A stretch of DNA of 42,448 bases from a virus, in the IMG/VR virus record IMGVR_UViG_3300031673_010277, positions 1 to 42,448 of that record; one strand, written 5' to 3'. The notes beneath the pieces are model-generated. The model made no database searches. It saw only the letters and a list, made by a program, of their open reading frames with translations, and had not been told where the DNA came from. The position numbers and the translations under genes were made by a program. Positions 16,612-25,382 of the stretch are shown piece by piece. Within the stretch, counting starts at the first letter, position 1, and every line of letters starts with the position of its first letter.

Positions 16612-17498
16612 AAATACCTTCTTCCGTTAAAGCCTCCTGGAACCCCTTTCCAATTGACTGCAATCGCCTCATGCGTATGAATTGATTCCTCATGAATACA
16701 TTTTACAATCCAATCTCGAATTGGTAGCGTATCCAATCCTTCTGATATTGTTCGGATTGCATCTTCAACAAACATTGGATTTTCTGCTGCGACTCTTGCA
16801 ATCTCTTGCTCATCAATACGCTTGATTACAGGATATGGCAATGTTTTAATTCTCGACTCAACTACTTCAATGATATCCTCAAGCCACACATATTCATTTG
16901 GATCACATTCAACTAATATGTGAGCAAATGATCTTTGATTGTGAGGAAATCCTTTACTTTCATTCTCTGATAAATGGCCACACAATTCTGCTGAGCATGG
17001 ACAATATGATGCATATTGAACTGTTACTCCTTGGAAAAATCTAAACCGATCTCCTATTCTATATACATCTCCCTGCTCTACATCTTTTTTAACTTTATAA
17101 AGCTGCCCCTCAAATTTACATTTGTAATACAAAGGAAAGCTGTTATCAGACAAAATGGATTTTCGCATAAGCGGCATTCTAAAATCGAACTTCATAAAGC
17201 TTGCCTGACTTTCAACATTATTTCTTAATGCTTCAAGAATTTCTCGTATCAATGTTTTCTTCAATGGTAGATCAAGATATGGTTTTAATGTTAATCCCAA
17301 CCTTGACATTGAAATGCCTTTTGTTGAGGCATCTAAATTTGTTCTCATTGAAACATTTGCGTTTAGCTGGTAAAATCCTCCTGTTTTAAATTCTAACTTG
17401 AAAGGAAGTTCAATGTTCTCAACACCTACCTGCATAATTGGCATATTGATGTTTGGTGCTGAACATTGAACATCGGGTAAACACGTTTTATCTGTCAT
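16608..17498 (-). CDS. folE2: GTP cyclohydrolase IB (FolE2/MptA type)
   Basis: This enzyme opens GTP to 7,8-dihydroneopterin triphosphate, the first step of folate and 7-deazapurine (queuosine, preQ0) synthesis. The 296-residue sequence carries the FolE2 hallmarks: 'STKGISMSRLGL' (positions 58-69, normally kGtHMSRf), the Cys motif CPCSAE (166-171) and HNQRS (186-190). The length is usual for FolE2, not for the unrelated FolE1. FolE2 works with a range of metals and is favoured under zinc limitation in bacteria. With QueD at 39008-39445 it suggests that the phage makes a 7-deazapurine, probably for its own DNA; QueE, QueC and a DNA transglycosylase are not seen in the window. The start has GGAGG upstream. 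Confidence 0.9.
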   Translation of the reverse strand: MTDKTCLPDVQCSAPNINMPIMQVGVENIELPFKLEFKTGGFYQLNANVSMRTNLDASTKGISMSRLGLTLKPYLDLPLKKTLIREILEALRNNVESQASFMKFDFRMPLMRKSILSDNSFPLYYKCKFEGQLYKVKKDVEQGDVYRIGDRFRFFQGVTVQYASYCPCSAELCGHLSENESKGFPHNQRSFAHILVECDPNEYVWLEDIIEVVESRIKTLPYPVIKRIDEQEIARVAAENPMFVEDAIRTISEGLDTLPIRDWIVKCIHEESIHTHEAIAVNWKGVPGGFNGRRYL

Positions 17499-17525
17499 TA
17501 ATAAACTTCCTCCGTTATTGTTATT

Positions 17526-17560
17526 GTGAGGAAGAATGTTTTATATACATCCTTCCTCAC
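17526..17560. other. Perfect hairpin between the 62-aa gene and folE2
   Basis: GTGAGGAAG (17526-17534) pairs with CTTCCTCAC (17552-17560) over 9 bp, and the stem continues after one mismatch with ATGT/ACAT, leaving a short AT loop. Neither side has a T-run, so it is not a classical terminator. It sits between the folE2 start and the end of the next gene, about 30 bases from the folE2 start codon, so it may set an RNA processing point or protect a 3' or 5' end. It is upstream of the folE2 ribosome site on the minus strand. Confidence 0.55.
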
Positions 17561-17561
17561 A

Positions 17562-17750
17562 TTATACGACTAACTGCATTGGATCGAACATTAAATTATC
17601 CTGACCTGCACGTCTTATATCTAAGGATAATCTTTTCCACCCCTCTTCGAACTCCTGTCGATATACTCTTTCATTTGTGTCAGAGTGTATGCCGTCATTC
17701 CAATTAAGTTCAAGTTCCTCACTTATTGTTAATTCTCTTTCTCTGGCCAT
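17562..17750 (-). CDS. Small acidic hypothetical protein (62 aa)
   Basis: A small Glu/Arg-rich protein of unknown function. It lies in the gene run between beta and folE2 and overlaps the upstream 119-residue gene by 22 bases. An AAAGGGA sequence about 10 bases before the ATG is a passable ribosome site. The sequence has no transmembrane or zinc motif; 'YRQEFEEGWKRLSLDIRRAG' looks helical. It is accepted as real because it fits the tight gene packing on this strand and would otherwise leave a gap; expression is not shown by the sequence. Confidence 0.45.
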   Translation of the reverse strand: MARERELTISEELELNWNDGIHSDTNERVYRQEFEEGWKRLSLDIRRAGQDNLMFDPMQLVV

Positions 17751-18088
17751 TTGTCAACTATCCCTTTTGGGTCAAAGTGGAAAACTGTTTGCGGTTCTTC
17801 TATATCTTTTTGATCGTGTTGATCTTTAAAATCGCCCATAACTGATCTCATGAATTGCTTTTTTGTATCATCAAAAGCGTTTAAGTATTCTGTTTTAAAA
17901 TCAACAGGATATCTCATTTTAGGGATATCGGTTCTCAGACGCTCTTTTCTAACTTGATCTTCATGTGCCATCTTCTGCATCATAGCTCGTCGATATTCCT
18001 CGTAAGCTATTGAACCGTATTTTTGATAATATCCTGACGATGCAGTTGTTGTTGATGTGCTGTTATACCAATCGAAATTGACAGCCAT
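17729..18088 (-). CDS. Hypothetical 119-aa protein downstream of beta
   Basis: Not recognised. Its ATG overlaps the stop of the RNA polymerase beta gene by one base (TAATG), so it is translationally coupled to it. The N-terminus is Ser/Thr-rich (STSTTTASSGYYQ); the rest is charged and helical ('YEEYRRAMMQKMAHEDQVRK'), with a basic-then-acidic tail. The tight coupling raises the possibility of an RNA polymerase accessory factor (assembly or promoter factor), but there is no recognisable sigma, omega or alpha similarity. Confidence 0.5.
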   Translation of the reverse strand: MAVNFDWYNSTSTTTASSGYYQKYGSIAYEEYRRAMMQKMAHEDQVRKERLRTDIPKMRYPVDFKTEYLNAFDDTKKQFMRSVMGDFKDQHDQKDIEEPQTVFHFDPKGIVDKWPEKEN

Positions 18089-21000
18089 TATTGATCAATG
18101 CCAATCACTGTCAAATATGAATTTAATAACTTGACAGATTCTGGAGTTGAATCGAGATCCTCGGGCTCTGTAGCTTTTTCATCAATGAATCCTCTGATAT
18201 AAGCATTCTTTCTTTCAATACAATCTGATTTGGTTGTTAAAAATTCAAAAAGGTTTATCGGTGCATCGTGACCAATGATACATGCTGTTTCCATTTCACC
18301 ACATCTTTGACCACCTTTGTTTTTACGACCCCCCAATGGCTGGAGTGTTCGTTTTGCATATGCACCAATACCACGAGCAGCTAACTTTTCTTCAGCTATA
18401 TGAACCATCCGCAAGAAGTAAATATACCCGACCGCAACGGGATTTTTCAAATGTGTTTTTGCTAATGGATCATAAATTCTTTCCTTGAAACTCGTGTGCG
18501 TATAAGCTAACGCTTTCTTTATATCTTCAAGCTTACACGACTCAAATGGTGGCTGAATCAATGTAAGCTCGTTTATGAAATCTTCAGTTATTGTATCCGG
18601 CAGCTGTGTAGCAAATTGTGTAACATACCACTTGTCTGCCGTTTTATCAATAATGTCAATGTATGCCAACAAATACTCTTTGATTGTATTTTGATCAACA
18701 CTGTCTTTGAGTAATTGTATCATGTTTGCTTTGAGGTCATAGAGTGACATTGATAATTGCAACTCAAACAATTGACCGATGTTCATTCTTGATATGATAC
18801 CAAGAGGATTAATACAGATGTCCAAATGCCTTCCATCATCTAATTTGGGCATTTTTTCGTGGGGAACAATCCTTGAGATTACTCCTTTATTTCCATGTCG
18901 GTTCGCAATCTTGTCACCAACCTTCACTTTTCTGAAATGGACTCCATACATTTCTACCTTGATGCCGTTGATCTTTTCTTTCTTCTCTTTGTATTTTCCA
19001 ACAAATGAAAATAAATCAAGACCATTCTCCCGGATGAATTTGTTAGCTTGATCTTTGTCCAGTTTATCTTTCAGGACCTTTTTCAGGACTAACTCTTTTT
19101 CCTTTTGTTTCTCAATCATTTCTGCTACCCAATCTCGAAACTCAGGGATGTCCTCATTCCATGCGTTTGCATAAATATTCACCTCGGGAATAATATATGT
19201 TTTTTCAGCTTCAAGTGGAATGTCTTCATTAAATACTGAATACATATCATCAATTGTTAGGCTCTTTAATATTGCATAGGGGCTTCCTGCCTGAATAACT
19301 TCATATGATTCTTTTGATCCAGGCGTTGGAATTTCGGGTAAAGGTTTATATCTTCCTTCTTCTAATGATAACAATACCTTATGAGGTGGAATTACAAATG
19401 ATAAATCTTTAAAATGAACCGATGTTAAGGTGTCTTCATTGACAAGACGATCCGATATAACAATTCCGTCCTCATAATTGTTTCCATAATATACCATAAC
19501 GCCGGTGAGAAGATTTCGACCAAAGCGAATACCCCCATCTTTACAGAAGTTACTCTCTGCTAAAATGTCACCCGCTTTAAATTTATCACCAGGTTTAACA
19601 TAGACATTCATAAAGTCCATGTGCTCAACATAGATCTTTCGATATGAAATGTTGAATATGTCAACTTCGCCATCTGCGTAAGAGACAATTAAATATTTTG
19701 CATCAATATGAATGACCTCACCATCCTTCTTTGCTTTTTTAACAAACTGCGTGTAATCTGTATATAGATGCTCACACCCAGACCTGATCATTGGATGGTC
19801 AAACTCCTTTAATAATATTGACTGTCTCATCTGTGAAGATGACATTTGTAAACGTGTCTGGTCATCATGCTCCAAAAACGGAACCATCGAAACAGGGATT
19901 GATATTGGCTGTTTCTCTAAATATTCTGGTTCAAATCTTAAATTTCGATCTAATTTAACATTTGGAATTAGGTTTTGTAAAACACCACAATTGTCACGGT
20001 CAGGTGTATCAACCGGACATATGCGACCAAACATTGATGGTGTAATGTCCCTTAAATGTCGCGGAATGTTTTCTCTCTTGAATCCGCCTGGTCCTAAAAG
20101 ACTTATTCTTTCGAGTTTTGTCAACTCCTCAATTGGGTTAATTGAGAAATCGAATTGAACAATATCTGAAACATTACACTCTGACAATATCTGTGTTGAA
20201 CTGATATTGAATTTCGGATGCCGTGCTGTTCTGTTTGAAAAACATAAATCAAACACGATTTTTGATAATTTTGCAAAGATCATATACTCAAAACATCGAA
20301 CACGTTTATTCGTGAACTCTGTATCATCAATATCACCAGCTTGCATTGCCCACAACAACTCTTCGATTAGAGAACCGGTGTTTAAAAATTGACATGTTAT
20401 TGGGTCGACCTTTGGAATCAAATCCAATGCATAAAGAACATCCTCGCCCTTTGATTTCGCATTGTATCTTGAATAAATACGACCAACTTCTAAAATGAAG
20501 TCGTCTTGTGTGTATCCTTTTGATTCCTGATAAAATAATTTCAAATCCTCAAGCAACAATTCCATTAAATTGGTTTTGTCTCGAATTTGAAATGTATCAA
20601 GCATGAATCGACTACCCATTTCATCTACACCATAATATGCCAACATAAGCAATGACAATGGAACTTTCTTTCCTAAGAAACTCACATAGATATTCGGTTC
20701 CTCTTTATCTTTTATAATCATCAATGTTGCCACGTTTGTTCGCAGCTTAATGGACTCGCCCCTTGTAACAACGGGGATATCAAACAACTGAAACAGAGGG
20801 ATCTTCTTTCTACCGTTGATCATTATATAGTTTCCGTCAATGATCTTTGGAACAAAGATGCTCAAATCAATATTGTGTGTCCCTTTTTGCAAGCGGATAA
20901 CAAGAGATTGTTTTAGCGTTTTCGATAACTCTCCTGATGAGAATCTCGAATCTCTTAAATCCAACTCTGTAATTGTAAAACCGATCTCTGTCACCGGTTG

Positions 21001-21108
21001 TAGTATCTGCGTCGCTAAAGGTAAAATATTCTCATAATCGAGTCTCCTTAATGTGAAGATATTGTTATCTTCGTTTTGGATTTTGAAAATCGGATTAATT
21101 ATGTTCAT
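18088..21108 (-). CDS. rpoB-like: Phage DNA-directed RNA polymerase beta subunit (single polypeptide)
   Basis: The 1006-residue protein covers the beta core in one chain. In order: 'LLGPGGFKRENIPRHLRDI' with 'GRICPVDTPDRDNCGVLQNL' (337-380), matching the bacterial GPGGL...RDvh...GRICPiETPEGpNiGL block; 'YGNNYEDGIVISDRL' (541-555; bacterial GyNfEDAi); 'VGDKIANRHGNKGVIS' (730-745), carrying the conserved Lys; 'DICINPLGIISRMNIGQLFE' (763-782); and the C-terminal 'LGGRKNKGGQRCGEMETACI' (925-944). It is shorter than bacterial beta (about 1340) through loss of lineage inserts. It overlaps the beta' gene by four bases. A phage-encoded enzyme of this type would transcribe phage promoters. The absence of alpha, omega and sigma genes nearby suggests phage-specific assembly and promoter recognition. 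Confidence 0.95.
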   Translation of the reverse strand: MNIINPIFKIQNEDNNIFTLRRLDYENILPLATQILQPVTEIGFTITELDLRDSRFSSGELSKTLKQSLVIRLQKGTHNIDLSIFVPKIIDGNYIMINGRKKIPLFQLFDIPVVTRGESIKLRTNVATLMIIKDKEEPNIYVSFLGKKVPLSLLMLAYYGVDEMGSRFMLDTFQIRDKTNLMELLLEDLKLFYQESKGYTQDDFILEVGRIYSRYNAKSKGEDVLYALDLIPKVDPITCQFLNTGSLIEELLWAMQAGDIDDTEFTNKRVRCFEYMIFAKLSKIVFDLCFSNRTARHPKFNISSTQILSECNVSDIVQFDFSINPIEELTKLERISLLGPGGFKRENIPRHLRDITPSMFGRICPVDTPDRDNCGVLQNLIPNVKLDRNLRFEPEYLEKQPISIPVSMVPFLEHDDQTRLQMSSSQMRQSILLKEFDHPMIRSGCEHLYTDYTQFVKKAKKDGEVIHIDAKYLIVSYADGEVDIFNISYRKIYVEHMDFMNVYVKPGDKFKAGDILAESNFCKDGGIRFGRNLLTGVMVYYGNNYEDGIVISDRLVNEDTLTSVHFKDLSFVIPPHKVLLSLEEGRYKPLPEIPTPGSKESYEVIQAGSPYAILKSLTIDDMYSVFNEDIPLEAEKTYIIPEVNIYANAWNEDIPEFRDWVAEMIEKQKEKELVLKKVLKDKLDKDQANKFIRENGLDLFSFVGKYKEKKEKINGIKVEMYGVHFRKVKVGDKIANRHGNKGVISRIVPHEKMPKLDDGRHLDICINPLGIISRMNIGQLFELQLSMSLYDLKANMIQLLKDSVDQNTIKEYLLAYIDIIDKTADKWYVTQFATQLPDTITEDFINELTLIQPPFESCKLEDIKKALAYTHTSFKERIYDPLAKTHLKNPVAVGYIYFLRMVHIAEEKLAARGIGAYAKRTLQPLGGRKNKGGQRCGEMETACIIGHDAPINLFEFLTTKSDCIERKNAYIRGFIDEKATEPEDLDSTPESVKLLNSYLTVIGIDQ

Positions 21109-23774
21109 TCAATCATCTCTCCCTTTAGGATTTTATCCATTATACCTGAATATCGACCTTCATACATAATTCCTTTCAATATACTGCGTTTCGGATTTGA
21201 AAACGCCATTGCCAATATCCAACTTTCCTGATTTGGAACTGACTGGATACTGAAATATGATGGTTTCACCTTGTCTCGATCTTCAAGCAATCTCCATTTT
21301 CTTGAGCTTTTCCACATCAATTGTGCTACAACACATTCAAAATGAACATGATGAATGTCCTTATCATATACTGCAAACAAGTCATTGACAATATCCGTGT
21401 ACGTTTTACCTTTGAATCTGTGAAGCAATTCTGCAACTGCTGCCAAATCTCCGATAATGTCTTTCTGCTTCATACCATGATCGTTTGCATCTTCACCTTT
21501 TATTACAGCTGAACCAGATGTGTGAAATGTTCTCAACACTAACTGGGTTCCTCTTTCACCAAGGGTTTGTGCTGCAATGATTCCGACAAAACGACTTTTT
21601 ATATATTTATAAAGATCTCCATAACATGTCTTGCACAACTTAGGCGATTTGCAAAGAATTGGACTTCTGATGTTTATGATTGTTCCAACCAACGCTTCAC
21701 AATTATTATTTGTGATTTTCACCAACTCTCCGCCCACTGACATATTGCGACCAACAAGCATTCTTGCTTTCTTGCTTGATTTCACATTTACCTCAAGGAG
21801 ATCCTCTGTACCGCAATCATCAAGATTTTCATCAATTTGTAAATTGGCACATGTGAATATAAGTTTCCTTGATAGGTAACCGGACGTTCCTGTATTCAAT
21901 GCAACATCAAGAAGTCCTTTTCTACAGCCATTGGTCGATAAGAAGAACTCCTCTGGAGTCAACCCTTGTACCAAACTGTTTTTAATTGGAGTTGGTAAAA
22001 TTTCACCATCAAAGTTTGAAATAAACCCACGGGTCAGAATCATCTGTTTTGCTTGATCCCAACTTCCTCTTGCTCCAGATTCAATCATATATGCATAGGG
22101 AAAGGTTCTTTTCAAATCTTCAATTACTTCTGCACTATTTGCTGCAACCAATTGATCTCGGATTTCTGGTCTATCATATATTGATGCTCTAATCTTATCA
22201 GCCTCTGGAAAATCAAAATCGTCCAAGGACATTGTACAACCCAGAAGTGTTGCATATTTGAAACCAACTCTTTTAACAGCATCTAGTGTTTGTGCTGTAA
22301 CTTGCTCAGGATAATTATCTTTAATTTCATTCAAGATCATCAGAAGTTTCTTTTCGTCAACGATTTCCTTTACGTCGGGATAGTCCTCCGGTAAACAATC
22401 ATTGAACAATTTGAATCCTTCTTCTCTGTCTTCAAAATCCGGTGATGTGATAAAGTAAATTCCCAGAATGATATCTTGACTTGGTGTTGTTGTCAAGCTT
22501 TGATTTGATGGACTGCTTAAATTCTTTGTAATAAATATCTTTTCACGAATCTCCTGTTTTGCTTCTGCTGTGATTGGAATGTAAACAGCCATTTGATCCC
22601 CATCAAAATCTGCATTGAATGGAGGACAAACAAGAGGATGAATCTTAATGACTTTATCAAGAGTCAGTTTGATGTTAAATGCAAGCATTCCCAATCTGTG
22701 TAATGATGGTTGTCTGTTCAATATACAAACTTCATCCTGTGTTACTTCTTCACATATTTTATACAATACCGGATTGTTTGTTTCGATACATCTATCAACA
22801 AAGTCAATTGCTTTGTTTAACAATTTGAACTTTCCAATTGCAATAATCTTTTTAGCAATCGGCAATTTAAACAATTCTAAAACCATAATGTAAGGCAACA
22901 CACATTGATCTATACTCAATGTTGGATCGGGGGTTATAACTGCACGCCCCGAGAAGTCGATACGTTTACCTAAAATGTTTCCACGAATCAACCCTTCTTT
23001 CTTTGCCATTTTTTCTAATATTCTATGATATAACTCATTGACATCCTTCTGTAATTGCTTGAAGTATGTGTAATATAGATTCTTATCACGAATAATGTTA
23101 AGAACCGTATCCTTCATGATTTCTTTTTTTGTTAATATCTGAACATAGTACCGATTGATTTTGTCCATCAATTGTTTTCCACCTGCTGCTGCAGATGAAG
23201 GTCTTAAATCTGGTGGTAGAACAATAACATGATCAATTAATAAATTGTCAATGTTATTATGGATAAGTATCCATTCTGGGATTCCATCATCTGCAAACAT
23301 CTTGGATAAATCTTTAACCAATTTGTATATTGCATCAGTCTTTTCCCAATATTCGGTTCCCTCGTTTCGTTTATCTTGATCGGACCCAACTATGTGCTCA
23401 ACCCCATCCATATACAAGTAACTTTTTTCATTTCTCATTAATTCGTCGATGGCATGTTTTAAAGTCTTCCCCCCAACCTCTACAACAAGATCATAGAAGA
23501 TGGGGTTGACTACAGGGATCGGTAAACCTATTTTTGCAAAACGTGTTCTTCTAACATCGCTATTGATAATATCAACACCGCATGTTGAACATTTTCCGCC
23601 CGATTTCGATAAGCCATAGTAGGTTCCGCACTGACATGTGTAATTTTTTATTGGTCCGAAAATTTGCTCTGAGAACAAACCTTGCGGATGAAACTTTTTC
23701 TTTCCGAATACTTTTAGAGACGTCACTTCGTCTAGTTCTTCACAGAATTGTGCGTAATCTAAAACTTTTGGCAT
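21105..23774 (-). CDS. rpoC-like: Phage DNA-directed RNA polymerase beta' subunit (single polypeptide)
   Basis: The 889-residue catalytic subunit is unbroken. It has an N-terminal zinc ribbon (C47, C49, C62, C65), 'VLPPDLRPSSAAAGGK' (185-200), 'LGKRIDFSGRAVI' (268-280), 'LNRQPSLHRLGML' (351-363) and the intact catalytic loop NADFDGDQ (387-394; Asp 389, 391, 393). It then carries the F-loop/bridge helix 'GLLDVALNTGTSGYLSRKLI' (620-639), a second zinc site (C654, C708, C714, C717; CKTCYGD), the trigger-region/C-terminal 'LGERGTQLVLRTFHTSG' (738-754) and 'VHFECVVAQLMWK'. Both zinc sites are kept. It is shorter than bacterial beta' (about 1400). It lies before beta in the operon, the reverse of bacterial rpoBC. 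The start is supported by AAGGAG. Confidence 0.95.
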   Translation of the reverse strand: MPKVLDYAQFCEELDEVTSLKVFGKKKFHPQGLFSEQIFGPIKNYTCQCGTYYGLSKSGGKCSTCGVDIINSDVRRTRFAKIGLPIPVVNPIFYDLVVEVGGKTLKHAIDELMRNEKSYLYMDGVEHIVGSDQDKRNEGTEYWEKTDAIYKLVKDLSKMFADDGIPEWILIHNNIDNLLIDHVIVLPPDLRPSSAAAGGKQLMDKINRYYVQILTKKEIMKDTVLNIIRDKNLYYTYFKQLQKDVNELYHRILEKMAKKEGLIRGNILGKRIDFSGRAVITPDPTLSIDQCVLPYIMVLELFKLPIAKKIIAIGKFKLLNKAIDFVDRCIETNNPVLYKICEEVTQDEVCILNRQPSLHRLGMLAFNIKLTLDKVIKIHPLVCPPFNADFDGDQMAVYIPITAEAKQEIREKIFITKNLSSPSNQSLTTTPSQDIILGIYFITSPDFEDREEGFKLFNDCLPEDYPDVKEIVDEKKLLMILNEIKDNYPEQVTAQTLDAVKRVGFKYATLLGCTMSLDDFDFPEADKIRASIYDRPEIRDQLVAANSAEVIEDLKRTFPYAYMIESGARGSWDQAKQMILTRGFISNFDGEILPTPIKNSLVQGLTPEEFFLSTNGCRKGLLDVALNTGTSGYLSRKLIFTCANLQIDENLDDCGTEDLLEVNVKSSKKARMLVGRNMSVGGELVKITNNNCEALVGTIINIRSPILCKSPKLCKTCYGDLYKYIKSRFVGIIAAQTLGERGTQLVLRTFHTSGSAVIKGEDANDHGMKQKDIIGDLAAVAELLHRFKGKTYTDIVNDLFAVYDKDIHHVHFECVVAQLMWKSSRKWRLLEDRDKVKPSYFSIQSVPNQESWILAMAFSNPKRSILKGIMYEGRYSGIMDKILKGEMIE

Positions 23775-23787
23775 TATCAGCTTCTCC

Positions 23788-24006
23788 TTAAATTGAAAAT
23801 TTCTCTTTTACGAGATCGGCTAACTCGGTGAAATGCTCTTTGACTCGTTTGGATATAAGTTCATCTAAATGTGGTAAAATGGCCAAAACGATTCTACTAG
23901 CATCTTCTTCTTTTAATGTTACTTCTAACAAGTCAGCTTGCTCATTCAGTTCCGCTTTGATAAGTTTTTTTATATAATCTTCCATGATGTTTGGTGTTTC
24001 ACTCAT
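23788..24006 (-). CDS. Small helical protein upstream of beta'
   Basis: A 72-residue protein, not recognised. It is almost wholly amphipathic helix, rich in Glu, Lys, Leu and Ile ('ASRIVLAILPHLDELISKRV'), of the size of small helical adaptor or polymerase accessory proteins. It lies between the E2-like gene and beta' (four-base gap upstream, 13-base gap downstream) with an AAGGAG ribosome site in the last codons of the E2-like gene, so all are in one message. I considered an omega subunit but see none of its conserved residues. Confidence 0.5.
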   Translation of the reverse strand: MSETPNIMEDYIKKLIKAELNEQADLLEVTLKEEDASRIVLAILPHLDELISKRVKEHFTELADLVKEKFSI

Positions 24007-24010
24007 GTAT

Positions 24011-24484
24011 TTAATCTCCTTGATTGAATTGCATAGATATTGATTTCAGTTTTTTATATTCCACTTGATTCTTGGGCGGAGTATAGAAACAGTCATCAAG
24101 ATAATACGTTTTAATATTTGTTAGAAGCATTTCATAATATTTTTCATCATACTTTACTCCCTTTTTATATTTAGGTAAGCAATAGAAATTTGTCTCAGGA
24201 TCTCTATTTGGGTGATATCCAAATAGTGTAATGTTCCTTACAAAATCCTGTTCTGTTATAACCATGAACCCATTAATAAAAAACTGTGGGTGGAGATATG
24301 TAATCTCATATACTTGTTTATTTTTAATCATACGGGTTGGTATGATTTGCCCCTCATAGAGATAAATTTTCTCTATAAGAGGCAAATCGTTGTTGTGACC
24401 CCATATGACTATTCGGTCGTCAACATAATCCATCGGTTTACGCGGCGCCCGTTTCTTCCAATAACTCGATGAAGGATTTCCCAT
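24011..24484 (-). CDS. E2-like (UBC-fold) ubiquitin-like conjugating protein
   Basis: The 157-residue protein has the layout of an E2. A strand-rich N-terminus ('DDRIVIWGHNNDL', 'QVYEITYLHPQFFINGF') leads to 'LFGYHPNRDPETNFYCLP': an HPN motif (91-93) followed after eight residues by a Cys-Leu pair (C102), nearly the spacing of eukaryotic E2s, where HPN precedes the active Cys by seven or eight residues. A helical segment 'DEKYYEMLLTNIKTYYLDD' and 'PP' then match the UBC helix after the active site. The start has AAGGAG upstream of ATG, inside the end of the E1-like gene (47-base overlap). The role (accepting the ubiquitin-like protein from the adjacent E1) is inferred. Confidence 0.62.
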   Translation of the reverse strand: MGNPSSSYWKKRAPRKPMDYVDDRIVIWGHNNDLPLIEKIYLYEGQIIPTRMIKNKQVYEITYLHPQFFINGFMVITEQDFVRNITLFGYHPNRDPETNFYCLPKYKKGVKYDEKYYEMLLTNIKTYYLDDCFYTPPKNQVEYKKLKSISMQFNQGD

Positions 24485-25355
24485 TTTCTCTCCTTACTGT
24501 AACTATGTAGTTTGATACTCCAGGTTGTAATTCAACTAAATCTGAGAGACGTTGCATCACATCCATTGATGTGTTTAAACTTCCGGCTGGAATCATTGAG
24601 TATTTTGTTTCTGCCACCTCAGGCATTCTGTGAAATAACTTTTGAATGATATTTTGAGATGGTTTTTCGCCAACATAAACATCAACATGTTCTGTTCTGT
24701 TAAGATTCAATATTGGTTTGATATTGTCTTCTATGCATTGTAGACGCTGTGATACATCTGCTTGCTCATAAATAATGTCAATCTTATTATCCAAAGTTCT
24801 TTTAATAGCTCTACTCATAACAGAAGGCAGAATACTTAGATCAATTCGTTGTAACAAATTGTTCTTAATCATATCATTTACTTCCTCACTATCAATAATC
24901 TGAGCTGCATAAAATGCTGCTTTGTTAATCTCAGGCCTTGATAAGTTGGTTGAATATGATCCATTGTACGAGCAAGCATTTCTGACATTTTTTCTACAAT
25001 CTATTATTAGAACTTTTTCCGAGATGTAAAACCGAACATCAATTTCTCCATCTCTATCGCACACAACATCTCGGCAATCTATTATAAGATTACATTGAGG
25101 TAAAGACGTTTTCCCTTCAATATAACTTTTATTAATTGCAGTGACAGTAACATCATCGTTTATAATATCTTCAAGTGCCTTGACTTTATACTCTCCAACT
25201 TGAGAAGAATTGTAGATAGATTTGAAAACATTCTTACTTTCTACAATGTCAGGGTCAATTATGACTAATTCTTTTACACCGTCTAATTCGGAAATATGCT
25301 TACATAGAAAACCGCCTAATGTACCTATTCCGATTACTGCCACTTTACGAAACAC
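24438..25355 (-). CDS. ThiF/E1-like adenylating protein, divergent (E1-A)
   Basis: The 305-residue protein has a Rossmann ATP-binding start, 'VAVIGIGTLGG' (5-15), then 'ELVIIDPDIVESKNVF' (29-44; D34, D36, N42), 'GEYKVKALEDI' and 'CNLIIDCRD' (about 88-96), the layout of E1/MoeB/ThiF proteins. The usual Arg after the Asn (NLnRQ) is a Lys or missing, so adenylation may be impaired and this may act as a partner subunit. The C-terminal 150 residues are specific to this protein. The start is a GTG with AAGGAAGGAG 10 bases upstream, directly after a stable hairpin behind the ubiquitin-like gene; the GTG suggests lower output than its neighbour. It overlaps the E2-like gene. Confidence 0.7.
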   Translation of the reverse strand: MFRKVAVIGIGTLGGFLCKHISELDGVKELVIIDPDIVESKNVFKSIYNSSQVGEYKVKALEDIINDDVTVTAINKSYIEGKTSLPQCNLIIDCRDVVCDRDGEIDVRFYISEKVLIIDCRKNVRNACSYNGSYSTNLSRPEINKAAFYAAQIIDSEEVNDMIKNNLLQRIDLSILPSVMSRAIKRTLDNKIDIIYEQADVSQRLQCIEDNIKPILNLNRTEHVDVYVGEKPSQNIIQKLFHRMPEVAETKYSMIPAGSLNTSMDVMQRLSDLVELQPGVSNYIVTVRRENGKSFIELLEETGAA

Positions 25356-25382
25356 TGAGGTACATCTCCTTCCTAGTGGATT

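Noticed and set aside
23788-24006. 72-aa protein as RNA polymerase omega
   Set aside because: Helical and of similar size, but none of the conserved omega residues are present.
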